This document shows positions 27,611 through 36,830 of a stretch of DNA of 64,000 nt, piece by piece (the first letter of the stretch is position 1; each line of letters opens with the position of its first letter). The stretch is taken from contig NZ_AORV01000059.1 in the NCBI RefSeq assembly GCF_000350485.1, positions 1 through 64,000 on the forward strand, given 5' to 3'. Position numbers and translations under genes: made by a program. The notes under the pieces are model-generated. The model was not told where the DNA came from, searched no databases, and was given only the letters and a program-made list of their open reading frames with translations. The stretch is from Ruminiclostridium cellobioparum subsp. termitidis CT1112 (GTDB lineage Bacteria > Bacillota > Clostridia > Acetivibrionales > DSM-1351).

Positions 27611-27780
27611 ATGCATCTCCATTCCAGTTAAAAATAATTTTTATGCCTGTATGATTATAAAATCTGTAAATCTTAGCATAATTTCATAAATATGTATACT
27701 ATAGTACTATTTTACACTATTTTTTTACATTTTTACAGATTTTTTTGAAATTCCATAGTGTAAGGTTTTAAGCTATCAAT

Positions 27781-27825
27781 AAAAATAGGGAATGTCCATT
27801 TTAAAATGACATTTCCCTATTTTCA
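27781..27825 (-). terminator. hairpin terminator after the GH43 gene
   Basis: AAAATAGGGAATGTC (27782-27796) pairs with GACATTTCCCTATTTT (27808-27823) with one bulge. The A/T-rich base gives T-runs on both strands. It follows the GH43 stop at 27847 in the minus direction, and could serve either strand. Confidence 0.75.
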
Positions 27826-27846
27826 AATACAATCAATAGTTTTAAT

Positions 27847-28791
27847 TTATTGTTCTCCCGGTCTCCCGAAATCAGGCGTACCGTCTTCATTCCATCTTAA
27901 TTCCCTGGTGAACGTGTGTCTGTTGGGGTCATACAAAGGCTCTTCCACTTCTCTGTAAGTACGGGCGTGGTAAACAAGGATATCTTTTTTGCCGTCTTCG
28001 GATACTGTAAAACTGTTGTGCCCCGGACCATACTGCGACGCCTCCTCGTTTGTTTTGAATACGGGTTCTGCCGCCTTTGTCCAGGACAGAGACTCCAACA
28101 GCTCGGAGTTTTCATCGGCGCTGAGCAAGCCAATACAGTAGTTGGAATCTGTTGCGCTTGCGGAATAGCTGACAAATATCCTGCCGTTTCTCTTTATAAC
28201 AGCAGGCCCTTCGTTTACATGGAAGCCAATCCGTTCCCACCTGTAAGAGGGATTTGAAATCATTACCGCCTTTGAAGCTATAGTCCAGGGGTTGCTCATC
28301 CCGGCAATATACAGATTTGATAGGTTTTTGCGTTTTTCTGCCCAGATCAGATATCTTTTTCCCCTATGCTCGAAAGTAGTGGAATCCAGAGAAAAGTCGG
28401 TAAATGCAGTTGGATCTGTTTCACTTTGAATCCTTCCTTTTTCCTCCCACATATGGGTCATCGGATCGGAGCCTGTGCACTCCAGCACATATGGCCTGAT
28501 TTTCCATGCATCCTCAGCTTCCCCGGCAGCAAAGTATATATACCATTTCCCATCGATATTGTGTATTTCAGGAGCCCATATATGCTCGCTCATAATACCT
28601 TTTTTATGTTTTCTCCATACAACGGCGGGTTGGCTTTCGGCCAGACCGCTTATAGTTTTTGATTTTATGACCTCAATCCGGTCATATTCCGGCACAGATG
28701 CCGTAAAGTAATAAAATCCGTCTGTGTGCTTATAAATCCAGGGATCTGCTCTCTGCTCCAAAACCGGTTTTATTAAAATTTTTTCTGCCAT
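27847..28791 (-). CDS. GH43 glycosidase, probable intracellular exo-alpha-L-arabinofuranosidase
   Basis: I chose the ATG at 28791 (MAEKILIKPV) preceded by AAGGGTG; a longer start at 28830 is possible. The 314-aa protein has a five-bladed propeller with the GH43 acids in place: LEQRADPWIYKHTDGFYYFT (general base Asp), DPTAFTDFSLDSTTFEHRGK (pKa Asp) and GFHVNEGPAVIKRNGRIFVS (acid Glu). GPGHNSFTVSEDGKKDILVY is another family marker. Overall it resembles the GH43_26-like exo-arabinofuranosidases. No signal peptide. It is the last gene in a probable operon with an arabinanase-like lipoprotein and an ABC importer. Confidence 0.85.
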   Translation of the reverse strand: MAEKILIKPVLEQRADPWIYKHTDGFYYFTASVPEYDRIEVIKSKTISGLAESQPAVVWRKHKKGIMSEHIWAPEIHNIDGKWYIYFAAGEAEDAWKIRPYVLECTGSDPMTHMWEEKGRIQSETDPTAFTDFSLDSTTFEHRGKRYLIWAEKRKNLSNLYIAGMSNPWTIASKAVMISNPSYRWERIGFHVNEGPAVIKRNGRIFVSYSASATDSNYCIGLLSADENSELLESLSWTKAAEPVFKTNEEASQYGPGHNSFTVSEDGKKDILVYHARTYREVEEPLYDPNRHTFTRELRWNEDGTPDFGRPGEQ

Positions 28792-28899
28792 TACATTTTC
28801 ACCCTTGTCATCGTAATTTTTGTAAATCAATTGATCCCCGCAGTGCTGTTTATTAATGTTACGGTTATAGCAATTGTCCGCTTTCAGTGGTCATGTCTT

Positions 28900-30318
28900 T
28901 CAGTCTTTTTTACCCCAAACGCAGATTCCCGAATTGTCTATTCCTGTATACACTAAAGTGGTTCTCCAATTTTCCCAGTCCCACGAAGGCATTACCTTCG
29001 AAGTTTGCTCAATATATTCGGCTCCCGGCTTCCTGTCCGGGTCATACAGCTTCATACAAATAGTATTATCAGCTCTGAATTCCCAGGTGCTCTTGCCTGT
29101 TCCGTCATCAATTTTTCCGTTTGACTTCAGAGTGATTTTTTTTGAGGAAAGCTGCAGGTTATTGTCCTTATCAAGTACAATGACCTCCCAGTCCCCAACC
29201 AGAAGTTTTTTACTCAGCTTCTGTTCTTTTTCACCGGCATACCTTTCAGGTGATATCAGAGGCCAGCCGTCATCCGACCAGAGTATTTTTCTTATGTGCA
29301 GATAGGGCCAGTTGGTATCCCGGTCTCCTCTGGCATGATGCACAATAAAGTAGTCATTGCCTTCCTTCAATACCGAGTTGTGTCCCGGCATTACCCAGCC
29401 GTCCTTTCGGCCGAATTTGTATCCGCCCATTATTTTGGTGCCCACATCATTCGGGGGCAGTCCGGTATCGGTCATAACATTCCCATTAAAATCAACATAG
29501 GGTCCTGTTATTTTATCAGCCCTGCCCACCCTGACATTGTAGTCCTTTGACAGAGAATCATATGATACGAACAGATAATACTTTTTATATTCGGGATTGT
29601 AGACAATATACGGGCCCTCAATTGCAGAGGCCACACTATTGCTTCTGGTTGCAATCAAAGAAAGCTTGCACCCCTCTTTGAGTTTTCCCGTGGTTGTATC
29701 CATTTCGACTATGAAAATTCCGCCAAAAAAGGAGCCGAAGGACATGTACAGGTTTCCCTCCGCATCATAGACAGGATTGGGATCGATGGCATTCCAGATG
29801 GAGGAGCTTGTTGACTTAATCACTTCGCCTTTGTATTCCCATGGGCCCTCCATGGATTTGCCGGTGGCCAGTCCTATAAAGGATTGATTTGTACCGAATC
29901 TTGAGGCTGCATAGTACAGGTAAAAGGTGTCGCCTGTCTTTATTGCATCCGGTGCCCACAGCGTCCTGGCTCTGGTCCACTTGCGGGCATCTTCGGGCAC
30001 TTTTGAAAAAACTCTGCCCACCCATTCCCAGCTGATAAGATCCTTTGATTTTCTTATAGGTATTCCGCCTTTAGGAGTTCCCCCGACCTTTACATCCGTT
30101 GAGATTGTGTAATACCACTCACCGTCTTTAATAATGGATGGATCATGAAAATTCAGGCTGCCCCATTTTGTTTCATCACTTGTCACAGAGTGGTCATACA
30201 GAGTCTCTTTTGGAGGTTCCTCCGGATACGCTGCAGATAAATTATCTTCATTATCACCGCAGGCAGTTAAATTAAAAATAAATAATCCTGCCAGGATAAC
30301 TGCAATAAATCTTTTTAT
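28900..30318 (-). CDS. GH43_5-like endo-arabinanase lipoprotein lacking a standard start codon
   Basis: The first standard in-frame start is a GTG at 30186 (428 aa), but the frame stays open to a stop at 30331. That extension encodes KRFIAVILAGLFIFNLTACG, a lipoprotein signal with lipobox Cys, directly after an AUA codon (30318-30316) positioned 9 nt downstream of GGGGG. I therefore extend the gene to 30318. Catalytic propeller: NFHDPSIIKDGEWYYT, WAPDAIKTGDTFYLYYAASR, AIDPNPVYDAEGNLYMSFGS and SAIEGPYIVYNPEYKKYYLF, plus MPGHNSVLKEGNDYFIVHHA. A C-terminal beta domain follows (about the last 110 residues). The likely activity is endo-1,5-alpha-L-arabinan cleavage at the cell surface. Confidence 0.8.
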   Translation of the reverse strand: MKRFIAVILAGLFIFNLTACGDNEDNLSAAYPEEPPKETLYDHSVTSDETKWGSLNFHDPSIIKDGEWYYTISTDVKVGGTPKGGIPIRKSKDLISWEWVGRVFSKVPEDARKWTRARTLWAPDAIKTGDTFYLYYAASRFGTNQSFIGLATGKSMEGPWEYKGEVIKSTSSSIWNAIDPNPVYDAEGNLYMSFGSFFGGIFIVEMDTTTGKLKEGCKLSLIATRSNSVASAIEGPYIVYNPEYKKYYLFVSYDSLSKDYNVRVGRADKITGPYVDFNGNVMTDTGLPPNDVGTKIMGGYKFGRKDGWVMPGHNSVLKEGNDYFIVHHARGDRDTNWPYLHIRKILWSDDGWPLISPERYAGEKEQKLSKKLLVGDWEVIVLDKDNNLQLSSKKITLKSNGKIDDGTGKSTWEFRADNTICMKLYDPDRKPGAEYIEQTSKVMPSWDWENWRTTLVYTGIDNSGICVWGKKD

Positions 30319-30401
30319 ATGAAAGCCCCCTTAACCAACAGTTTCTGAACGCCCGGCTCAGCATTTTCAATACGTTGCTCCAGCCTGTGCCGGACTGAAA
30401 T

Positions 30402-31262
30402 TCAGCCTTTTACCGCACCTGCCGTCATACCGTCAATGAAATATTTCTGGAAGGCCACAAACAGTATAAATATAGGGATTATTGAAAAGAAAGATCCTAC
30501 AATCAACAGGTCGTAATTATTGCCATACGGTGTCAGCAGGGTTTTCAAGCCTATCGGAAGGGTAAACTTGTTCTGATCCCCCAACACCATGAACGGCCAC
30601 AGGAGATTGTTCCAGCTGTTCATACCGTTCAATATGGCCATAGCTGCAAAGGAAGGCTTCAAAACCGGCAGGATCAGCCTGAAGAATATCAGATATTCGT
30701 TGGCTCCGTCTACTCTGCCTGATTGGATAAGCTCCTTCGGTATGCTTCTCAGGTATTGTCTGAAGAAGAATATGGTTCCTGCATTTGCAATACCCGGCAC
30801 TATGATGGCACTGTAACTGTTCATCATGTGAAGATCATTGATCAATGAATACAGCGGAAGCAGCAATATTTCAAAGGGCACCATCATTATCAGCAGTACG
30901 CAGACAAACAGCAGATTGCGTCCTTTGAAGTCATAGGCTGCAAAACCATAGGCTACAAAAGCACTGATGAACAGGGTGAGTGTCACCTGCCCGATGGTAA
31001 GAAACATACTGTTCTTAAACCACATAAAATAATCATGTTTCCCCGTAAAAAGAAATTCAAAATTCTTAAAGCTCATAACATCCAGGTCTAATCTTAAATT
31101 CAAGCCATAGCGTATCAAATCGGCACCCGGTTTAAAGGAAGAAAGCGCCACTGCATAAAAGGGAAGCATAATAACTATGAATAGAACCGAAAAGAATAAA
31201 AGCAGGAGTACTTTTGCAATTATATTTTGCCTTGTCCCGCCTGTATTGTGCAGGTTGTTCAC
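30402..31262 (-). CDS. sugar ABC transporter permease, MalG type (arabinan cluster)
   Basis: This 286-aa permease has six membrane helices. Its EAA loop is IPKELIQSGRVDGANEYLIF followed by LILPVLKPS. It starts one base after the stop of the upstream permease gene, so the two are translationally linked. The two GH43 genes downstream and the context suggest import of arabinooligosaccharides. Confidence 0.9.
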   Translation of the reverse strand: MNNLHNTGGTRQNIIAKVLLLLFFSVLFIVIMLPFYAVALSSFKPGADLIRYGLNLRLDLDVMSFKNFEFLFTGKHDYFMWFKNSMFLTIGQVTLTLFISAFVAYGFAAYDFKGRNLLFVCVLLIMMVPFEILLLPLYSLINDLHMMNSYSAIIVPGIANAGTIFFFRQYLRSIPKELIQSGRVDGANEYLIFFRLILPVLKPSFAAMAILNGMNSWNNLLWPFMVLGDQNKFTLPIGLKTLLTPYGNNYDLLIVGSFFSIIPIFILFVAFQKYFIDGMTAGAVKG

Positions 31263-31263
31263 A

Positions 31264-32160
31264 TTAATCCTCCTCCTTTTTGAATGTTCCTGAAAGTTTG
31301 AGCTGAGTCAGATTAATAGTCATAGCAACTACTAAAAGGACTATTCCAACCGTAGCTGCATATCCCAGCTTGTTTTTTTCTATACCCTGTCTATATAAAT
31401 ATCCGACTATGGTCAAACCAATATTTTTCGGAGAGTTGTTTCCATTGAACATCATCAGGCTTTCGGTAAACATCGCCAGACCGGCGTAGATACTGATTGT
31501 CAGAACATAGATGGTTGTGGGTTTCAGCAATGGCATTGTAATGGCCCTGAACTTCTGCCAGGCCGAAGCACCATCTATCGATGCCGCTTCATAATATTCA
31601 CTGTCAATACTTTTTAAACCGGACAGGTAATACAACATGTTAACCCCCGTCCATCTCCAGCAGGCGAGAGTCAATAAGGCGGCCATGCTTAGATTCTGAT
31701 CCTTCAGGTATTTGAAAGGACCAATCCCAAAAAGAGATAAAATTGAATTCATCAGTGAGCTTTCCATTTCACCAAAGATCAAACGGAAAATGGTACCTGC
31801 CACAGCAACTGAAGTTAAAGCCGGTAGGAAAAAGGATGATTTGAAAAATTCTCTTCCCCACATAAGCTTACTGTTTATAAGACATGCAAATAACATGGGG
31901 AACGGTATTAATAGAATCAGAGTTCCAACCATATAAACAACACTGTTTGTTATTGATTTAAGAAATACTTTATCTGTAAGCAGTTTAGTATAATTTGCCG
32001 TTCCGATCCACTTGGGATCCTGACCCAGCATTCTCTCCTGAAAGCTCATAACAAATGAGTTAGCAAGAGGAAACAGCCAAAATATCAAGAATATGATTAC
32101 GAACGGTAAAACAAAAATGTATGGTGCAACCTTCTGAGAATACACAAACTTCTTTATCAT
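31264..32160 (-). CDS. sugar ABC transporter permease, MalF type (arabinan cluster)
   Basis: I chose the ATG at 32160, 9 nt after GGGGG; a TTG at 32166 is the longer option. The 298-aa protein has six helices, the N-terminal ANSFVMSFQERML stretch and the EAA loop SEYYEAASIDGASAWQKFRA followed by ITMPLLKPT. It pairs with the permease that follows. Confidence 0.9.
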   Translation of the reverse strand: MIKKFVYSQKVAPYIFVLPFVIIFLIFWLFPLANSFVMSFQERMLGQDPKWIGTANYTKLLTDKVFLKSITNSVVYMVGTLILLIPFPMLFACLINSKLMWGREFFKSSFFLPALTSVAVAGTIFRLIFGEMESSLMNSILSLFGIGPFKYLKDQNLSMAALLTLACWRWTGVNMLYYLSGLKSIDSEYYEAASIDGASAWQKFRAITMPLLKPTTIYVLTISIYAGLAMFTESLMMFNGNNSPKNIGLTIVGYLYRQGIEKNKLGYAATVGIVLLVVAMTINLTQLKLSGTFKKEED

Positions 32161-32325
32161 ATTCAAATTCCCCCTTTCGTGATAAAGTAACCGCCATATG
32201 CCGGAATTACATAATCAGTGCGAGTATAAATCTCCCACTGATTATGAGGCCTCCGGCCATGAAACATATGGCAGTTCTAAATCATATTATGCGATATATG
32301 AGACATGTGTCTTGATGCTCTGCTA

Positions 32326-33693
32326 TTACTTCAATTCCTGGGTAATTTGCTCCTGTGCTTCATTTAAAGCTTCCTTGACATCCTGCCCATCTTCAAAGAT
32401 AGCATTTAGTGTGACCGTACAAAGGATATTATTAATAGTCGGAGAAGCTTTTACTGATTTAATGGCTTTGATTTCATTTTTGATTTCATTCAATGTATCA
32501 AATGCATTGGTCTTGAAGTATTGAACGTACTCGTTGTCAGGGTTGTGAGTTACGGCTTTGTCGTTCCACACTTCCATGTTGACCGGGTCGAAGCCCAAAG
32601 TGTTCCAAATTTCAGTAGTAGCTTCTTTTGAAAGTTTGGCGAATGCAACGAATTCCTTAGCAAGCTGAACGTTCTTGGAAGTCTTGGTAACAACGGTACC
32701 TGTTCCGCCCAAACCTACCGAACGGGGGTCGCCTTCCTTAAATACCGGTAGCGGAGCTATGGCATATTTACCTTTAAGATCCTTCATTTCATTTATAAAT
32801 CTTGACATGAACCATTCCGGCATTAATGCACTTGCATAGTTGCCTTTGTTGTATTCACCCTTTGCTTCTTCAGTATCCGGCTGTCCGCCCGGAATAGTGT
32901 GGATAACATTGTTCTTCTGTAAATCCACCAGCATTTCCATGGCTTTGATCATTTCAGGGGAATTGACCTTTGGCTGTCCATTGTCATCTGTAAAGTCGGA
33001 ATTCTGCTGGGCCAGGAGTAATGAAGCCTGCCATGTGGCTGATGTATCAGCTGTTCCCATATATTTTCCGGTCTTTTCATAAACCTGTATTCCTGCTTTT
33101 TTATAATCATCCCAGGTCTTGATCGTTTTGTAATCAACACCTGCCTTATCCAATATTTCAGTGTTATAGTACGCAAGAGTGGCACCTACGTGATAGTCGA
33201 ATCCATAAACCTTGTCGCCTTTGCTGTAAATTTCAACACGGGCGGGAACGGTTGTGCTCTTGTAGGGTTCAAATACATCATTCAGCGCTTCCAAAGGAAC
33301 GTTGTCACCTTCAAGGAAGTTAGGGAATTTTCCAAGCTCAATATCAGCTATATCCGGAGCCCCCTGACCTGTCTGTACGGCTATCAGAAGCTTGTTATGC
33401 ATATCGTCATAAGGCATAACGGTAACGTTCAGCTTGATCTGTTTATCAGGATTTTTCTCATTCCACAAACCTAACATTTTATCCAGATGTTTACCATGTA
33501 AATCAACAAATGTCCAAAAGTTCATTTCTGTTGCATTTGCACCTGCATTTGAGCCTAATTGCTGGGTTTGCACCGCTGCCGAGCTGGAAGCCGCAGCTGT
33601 TGAATCTGCCGGGCCGGAAGAGCTGCCGCAGCCTGTCAGAGCAAATACCGCCATCATGCATACCGCAAGTGTCAAACAAAGAATTCTTTTCAT
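32326..33693 (-). CDS. sugar ABC transporter substrate-binding lipoprotein (arabinan cluster)
   Basis: This 455-aa lipoprotein begins MKRILCLTLAVCMMAVFALT with the lipobox GCGSS next. After a low-complexity linker of Ala/Ser/Gln comes a family-1 solute-binding fold with GAPDIADIELGKFPNFL, DYHVGATLAYYNTEILDKAG and GLGGTGTVVTKTSKN. It heads the operon importer-GH43-GH43 and is preceded by an 850-bp AT-rich region shared with the divergent ArsR-type regulator. Confidence 0.9.
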   Translation of the reverse strand: MKRILCLTLAVCMMAVFALTGCGSSSGPADSTAAASSSAAVQTQQLGSNAGANATEMNFWTFVDLHGKHLDKMLGLWNEKNPDKQIKLNVTVMPYDDMHNKLLIAVQTGQGAPDIADIELGKFPNFLEGDNVPLEALNDVFEPYKSTTVPARVEIYSKGDKVYGFDYHVGATLAYYNTEILDKAGVDYKTIKTWDDYKKAGIQVYEKTGKYMGTADTSATWQASLLLAQQNSDFTDDNGQPKVNSPEMIKAMEMLVDLQKNNVIHTIPGGQPDTEEAKGEYNKGNYASALMPEWFMSRFINEMKDLKGKYAIAPLPVFKEGDPRSVGLGGTGTVVTKTSKNVQLAKEFVAFAKLSKEATTEIWNTLGFDPVNMEVWNDKAVTHNPDNEYVQYFKTNAFDTLNEIKNEIKAIKSVKASPTINNILCTVTLNAIFEDGQDVKEALNEAQEQITQELK

Positions 33694-34543
33694 AAAAAAT
33701 ATCCTCCTCTAAATTATTTTTTATATTTAACCTGAACTTTAATCATGAGAAAGGCCATAATCTGCTTGTGTTAATATCATTATGTACACGCACAGTCAAA
33801 TAATAGCTTTTCTCATTTTGGTTCATAATTAAACTGCATTTTAATTCAGTCCAATATTTGCTTTTACTGATGATTTTTTTCACACCGGAAGAATTTCACT
33901 GGAAAGCGTTGATTAACATGTAGATTTCAAATTAATTAATTTATTCTCTGATGTATTTTCTCCTTAAATCAATAATTTAAAATAATTTGAATCGGTTTAG
34001 TTTTTATTAAAACAATAACAGTTTTATATTAAAATTATTCATTTAGAACAATTCAGAATATGAAATTACGTATTTTATAAAAAGTTTCACAATTTTTGTT
34101 CAATATTTTATGTGTTTATTATCTCTTTTTTACAAAAGCCTGTCAATATAAAAATTTAAATTTTTATATAATATTTTAAACTAACATAAAACATTCGCCC
34201 AATATTGCATATTTAGGTAATTATTTGCGCTTTATTTTACATTTTTCTAATATAGTTCTGAATTTTTGGTAATAGTTTATAAAACACTAAATCATTACCT
34301 ATCTATTTATAAGCTTATGTTATATAATAAATATTGAGGCATGAATTGAAAGACAAAATAAATTATTACTGATATTCTATGGAATGTTTTAGCATTTTAT
34401 AAACTAATTTAATGAATTCAAACCAATATTCAACATATTTTTAGATAGCATTATTGAACTGTTTACCTTTTACTTATTTATGTTAGAATATTATTAGCTA
34501 TATTTGAGAATATTTAATTTTTAAATATTACAAGGAGACTAAA
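33694..34543. other. 850-bp AT-rich non-coding region between divergent genes
   Basis: No ORF with coding character and no RNA gene was found. The stretch is very AT-rich (many TTTTA and ATAAA tracts) and carries the divergent promoters of the ABC/GH43 operon and the ArsR-type regulator. An AAAAATTTAAATTTTT palindrome lies near 34150-34165, but I cannot separate it from base composition. The length is unusual for a bacterial divergent promoter. Confidence 0.5.
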
Positions 34544-35467
34544 ATGATTCACATTACTAAACTTAAAGACAGCCTTCCTATATTCAAAGCATTGAGCTCC
34601 GATATAAGGATTGAGATTATTGATCTCCTGGCTGAACATAAACAGCTGAATATGAATGATATCGCTGAAAAGTTAAATCTTACAAACGGTGCGGTTACTA
34701 TGCATATTAAAAAGTTACAGGAATGTGGTCTGATAAAAATCTCTACTTTGACAGCAAAACACGGTATCCAAAAAATATGTGCACTGCATGAGGATAAATT
34801 TGTTATAGACATAGCTCAGCAGGAGGTTGCCAATTCCTATGAACTTGAAATCGGAGTGGGTCATTACTCCTCTTACGAGATATTTCCGACCTGCGGCCTG
34901 GCTACTCAATATAAACTAATCGGTGAAGTTGACAACCCCAGCTATTTTGCCGACCCCGAGAGAATAAACAGCGATATTTTGTGGTTTACAAAAGGATATG
35001 TGGAATACAGGATACCTAATTATCTGAAACCCGGACAGGATTTCTCTGAAATCCAGATATCCATGGAAATCAGTTCCGAAGCACCCGGGAACTGCAGCAA
35101 CTGGCCTTCGGACGTCAACTTCTGCATAAACAACGTACATTTAGGCAGCTGGACCAGCCCTGGCGATTATGCCGACACCAAAGGTATACTCACACCCTCC
35201 TGGTGGTTTTCCGTCTGGAATCAGTATGGGCTTTTGAAGCTTTTGACAGTAAATAAATTCGGAACCTTTATAGACGGCCTTCAGATCTCCCCCATTACGC
35301 TGGAAGATCTGAATCTGACTTATAAAAGCGATTTGTTTTTTAGAATGTCGGTCCCTGAAGAAGCCGCCCATGTGGGAGGACTCACAATTTTCGGCAAAAA
35401 TTTCGGCAACTATAATCAGGGTATAAACGTGAGGGTTATTTATGAACAGGTACCCGTTCAGGGATAA
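34544..35467 (+). CDS. ArsR-type winged-helix regulator fused to a C-terminal beta-rich sensor domain
   Basis: This 307-aa protein has an N-terminal winged helix: LPIFKALSSDIRIEIIDLLA, MNDIAEKLNLTNGAVTMHIK and a wing LIKISTLTAKHG. From about residue 100 on, the sequence is rich in beta strands with Trp/Tyr/Asn typical of a jelly-roll carbohydrate-binding fold: EVDNPSYFADPERINSDILW, CINNVHLGSWTSPGDYAD and GGLTIFGKNFGNY. The RBS AAGGAG precedes the ATG. Divergent position and architecture suggest that it senses an arabino-oligosaccharide and controls the ABC/GH43 operon. The fold of the C-terminus is inferred only from composition. Confidence 0.75.
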   Translation: MIHITKLKDSLPIFKALSSDIRIEIIDLLAEHKQLNMNDIAEKLNLTNGAVTMHIKKLQECGLIKISTLTAKHGIQKICALHEDKFVIDIAQQEVANSYELEIGVGHYSSYEIFPTCGLATQYKLIGEVDNPSYFADPERINSDILWFTKGYVEYRIPNYLKPGQDFSEIQISMEISSEAPGNCSNWPSDVNFCINNVHLGSWTSPGDYADTKGILTPSWWFSVWNQYGLLKLLTVNKFGTFIDGLQISPITLEDLNLTYKSDLFFRMSVPEEAAHVGGLTIFGKNFGNYNQGINVRVIYEQVPVQG

Positions 35468-35546
35468 CCTCAAATTGATTGATATATAAAAATTGGAGTG
35501 GTATATATTTATTTACCGCCATCTAATCGATTGAAGGGGAATTCCA

Positions 35547-35963
35547 ATGAAGGAAAACATTTTGAAGGCAACGGATCTAAAAACCACAAAAAGCCGTCTG
35601 GCAATATTGAAAGTATTGGAAAAATCCTCGGTGCCAATGACAGCCGAGGATATATATTCTATTGTTGTAACAGATGTTCATCTGAGTCTTTCCACAGCCT
35701 ACCGCACTCTGGGAACACTTTCGGATAAGGGAATACTGCTTAAAAATTTAAGCCAGGACGGCAAGACCTATTACCAGATAAATAATCACCAGCACAAGCA
35801 TCAGCTTGTCTGTACCTTGTGCAGTAAAACCGTACCCATTGATGAATGTCCGCTGACCAATATGGAAGAGTATCTGATACGTAAAACCGGCTTTGCAATA
35901 ACGGGGCACAGCCTTGAATTTCTCGGAATATGCCCGAAGTGCACTGAAAATATGAAAGAATAG
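35547..35963 (+). CDS. Fur-family metal-dependent regulator
   Basis: This 138-aa regulator has the Fur winged helix (RLAILKVLEKSSVPMTAEDI, then LSLSTAYRTLGTLSDKGIL) and a dimerisation/metal domain with HQHKHQLVCTLCSKTVPIDE. The second CxxC (CPKC) is at the C-terminus, so the structural zinc site is intact. Whether it is Fur, Zur or PerR cannot be told by eye. Its stop codon is directly adjacent to the stop of the convergent GNAT gene. Confidence 0.9.
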   Translation: MKENILKATDLKTTKSRLAILKVLEKSSVPMTAEDIYSIVVTDVHLSLSTAYRTLGTLSDKGILLKNLSQDGKTYYQINNHQHKHQLVCTLCSKTVPIDECPLTNMEEYLIRKTGFAITGHSLEFLGICPKCTENMKE

Positions 35964-36521
35964 CTACCTTTTTTTTGACTGCCATTCCTCACGGAGTATC
36001 CCATAATACTTTTCATCATCCCAGTCTCCGCGTTTATATCTTACTTTTCTCAGCTGGCCTTCCAGGGTCATTCCTAATTTCTTCATAATATTTTCCGATT
36101 TGAAATTATTGGCGTTACAGCGGGCACAGACCTTATGAAGTTTCAGGCATTCGAAGCCGAAATCCGTCATTGCACCCGCCACTTCAGTGGCATAGCCCTT
36201 TCCCCAGAACTTCGGCATCAGAAAGTACCCTATTTCGCCGCAGCCTCCCCCATCATTCCGGCTGTGTATCTGTATATCTGCAAAACCGATAAAACTGTTA
36301 TCTTCTTTTGAGAAGGCTGCAAAAGCGTAGGAGTTATTTCTGTTGGGCATATCATCCACACTCAGGAAGTCTTCAAAAAACGGAAGTATTTCTTGCTCAC
36401 TGTTAAATTCATCTATCCATGCATATCTCATAATATCCTTGTTTGAAAAAACAGAATAAAAAATATCAAAATCCTCTTTCTCAAATAGTCTGTAATTTAC
36501 ACGTGTTGTTGTCAGGTCCAT
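35964..36521 (-). CDS. GNAT acetyltransferase of the RimJ/RimL type
   Basis: This 185-aa protein carries the RimJ-like pattern: TRVNYRLFEKEDFDIFYSVF, GEIGYFLMPKFWGKGYATEV (acetyl-CoA loop) and KVCARCNANNFKSENIMKKL followed by GMTLEGQLRKVRYKRGDWDD. Members acetylate N-termini or small amines; the substrate here is unknown. Cytosolic, monocistronic, convergent with the Fur gene. Confidence 0.88.
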   Translation of the reverse strand: MDLTTTRVNYRLFEKEDFDIFYSVFSNKDIMRYAWIDEFNSEQEILPFFEDFLSVDDMPNRNNSYAFAAFSKEDNSFIGFADIQIHSRNDGGGCGEIGYFLMPKFWGKGYATEVAGAMTDFGFECLKLHKVCARCNANNFKSENIMKKLGMTLEGQLRKVRYKRGDWDDEKYYGILREEWQSKKR

Positions 36522-36665
36522 GGGGCCGCCTCCGGAATATAATTCTTATGATGAAAACAGATCATCCTGCTATATTATATATTATAAGCCCCAAAAATAG
36601 AATACAAATGATTTTTCTCCGGAAACTCAACCGGCGCCGATGTCTGGATTTTGAGTTACAGACTG

Positions 36666-36830
36666 CTAGTGGTCTGTGACATCTAAAACTTATATTGTCC
36701 GGTGAGGAAAATTTTCTCGGGACCAGGCGGAGGAGGGCGGAATAATCGATTTATTCCAACTGACGACAACGCAGTCCCGGGGAAATTTAACCGCCGGCAA
36801 TATATGAATTTAGATGTTACAGACCACTAG
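36666..36830. mobile_element. 165-bp MITE with long terminal inverted repeats
   Basis: The ends (36666-36687 and 36809-36830) are 22-bp inverted repeats with one mismatch, beginning CTAGTGGTCTGT. Homology between the arms continues imperfectly for about 58 bp. Near the centre GGAATAATCGATTTATTCC (36740-36758) is itself nearly palindromic. The element encodes nothing. CTAG (or TA) at both outer ends may be the target duplication, which would suit an IS630/mariner-like or CTAG-targeting transposase acting in trans. The right end contains the stop codon of the adjacent gene. Confidence 0.85.

Noticed and set aside
33890-33912. Possible catabolite-response element (GGAAAGCGTTGATT)
   Set aside because: It departs from the cre consensus at three conserved positions and sits in a long AT-rich gap. 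The resemblance is too weak.
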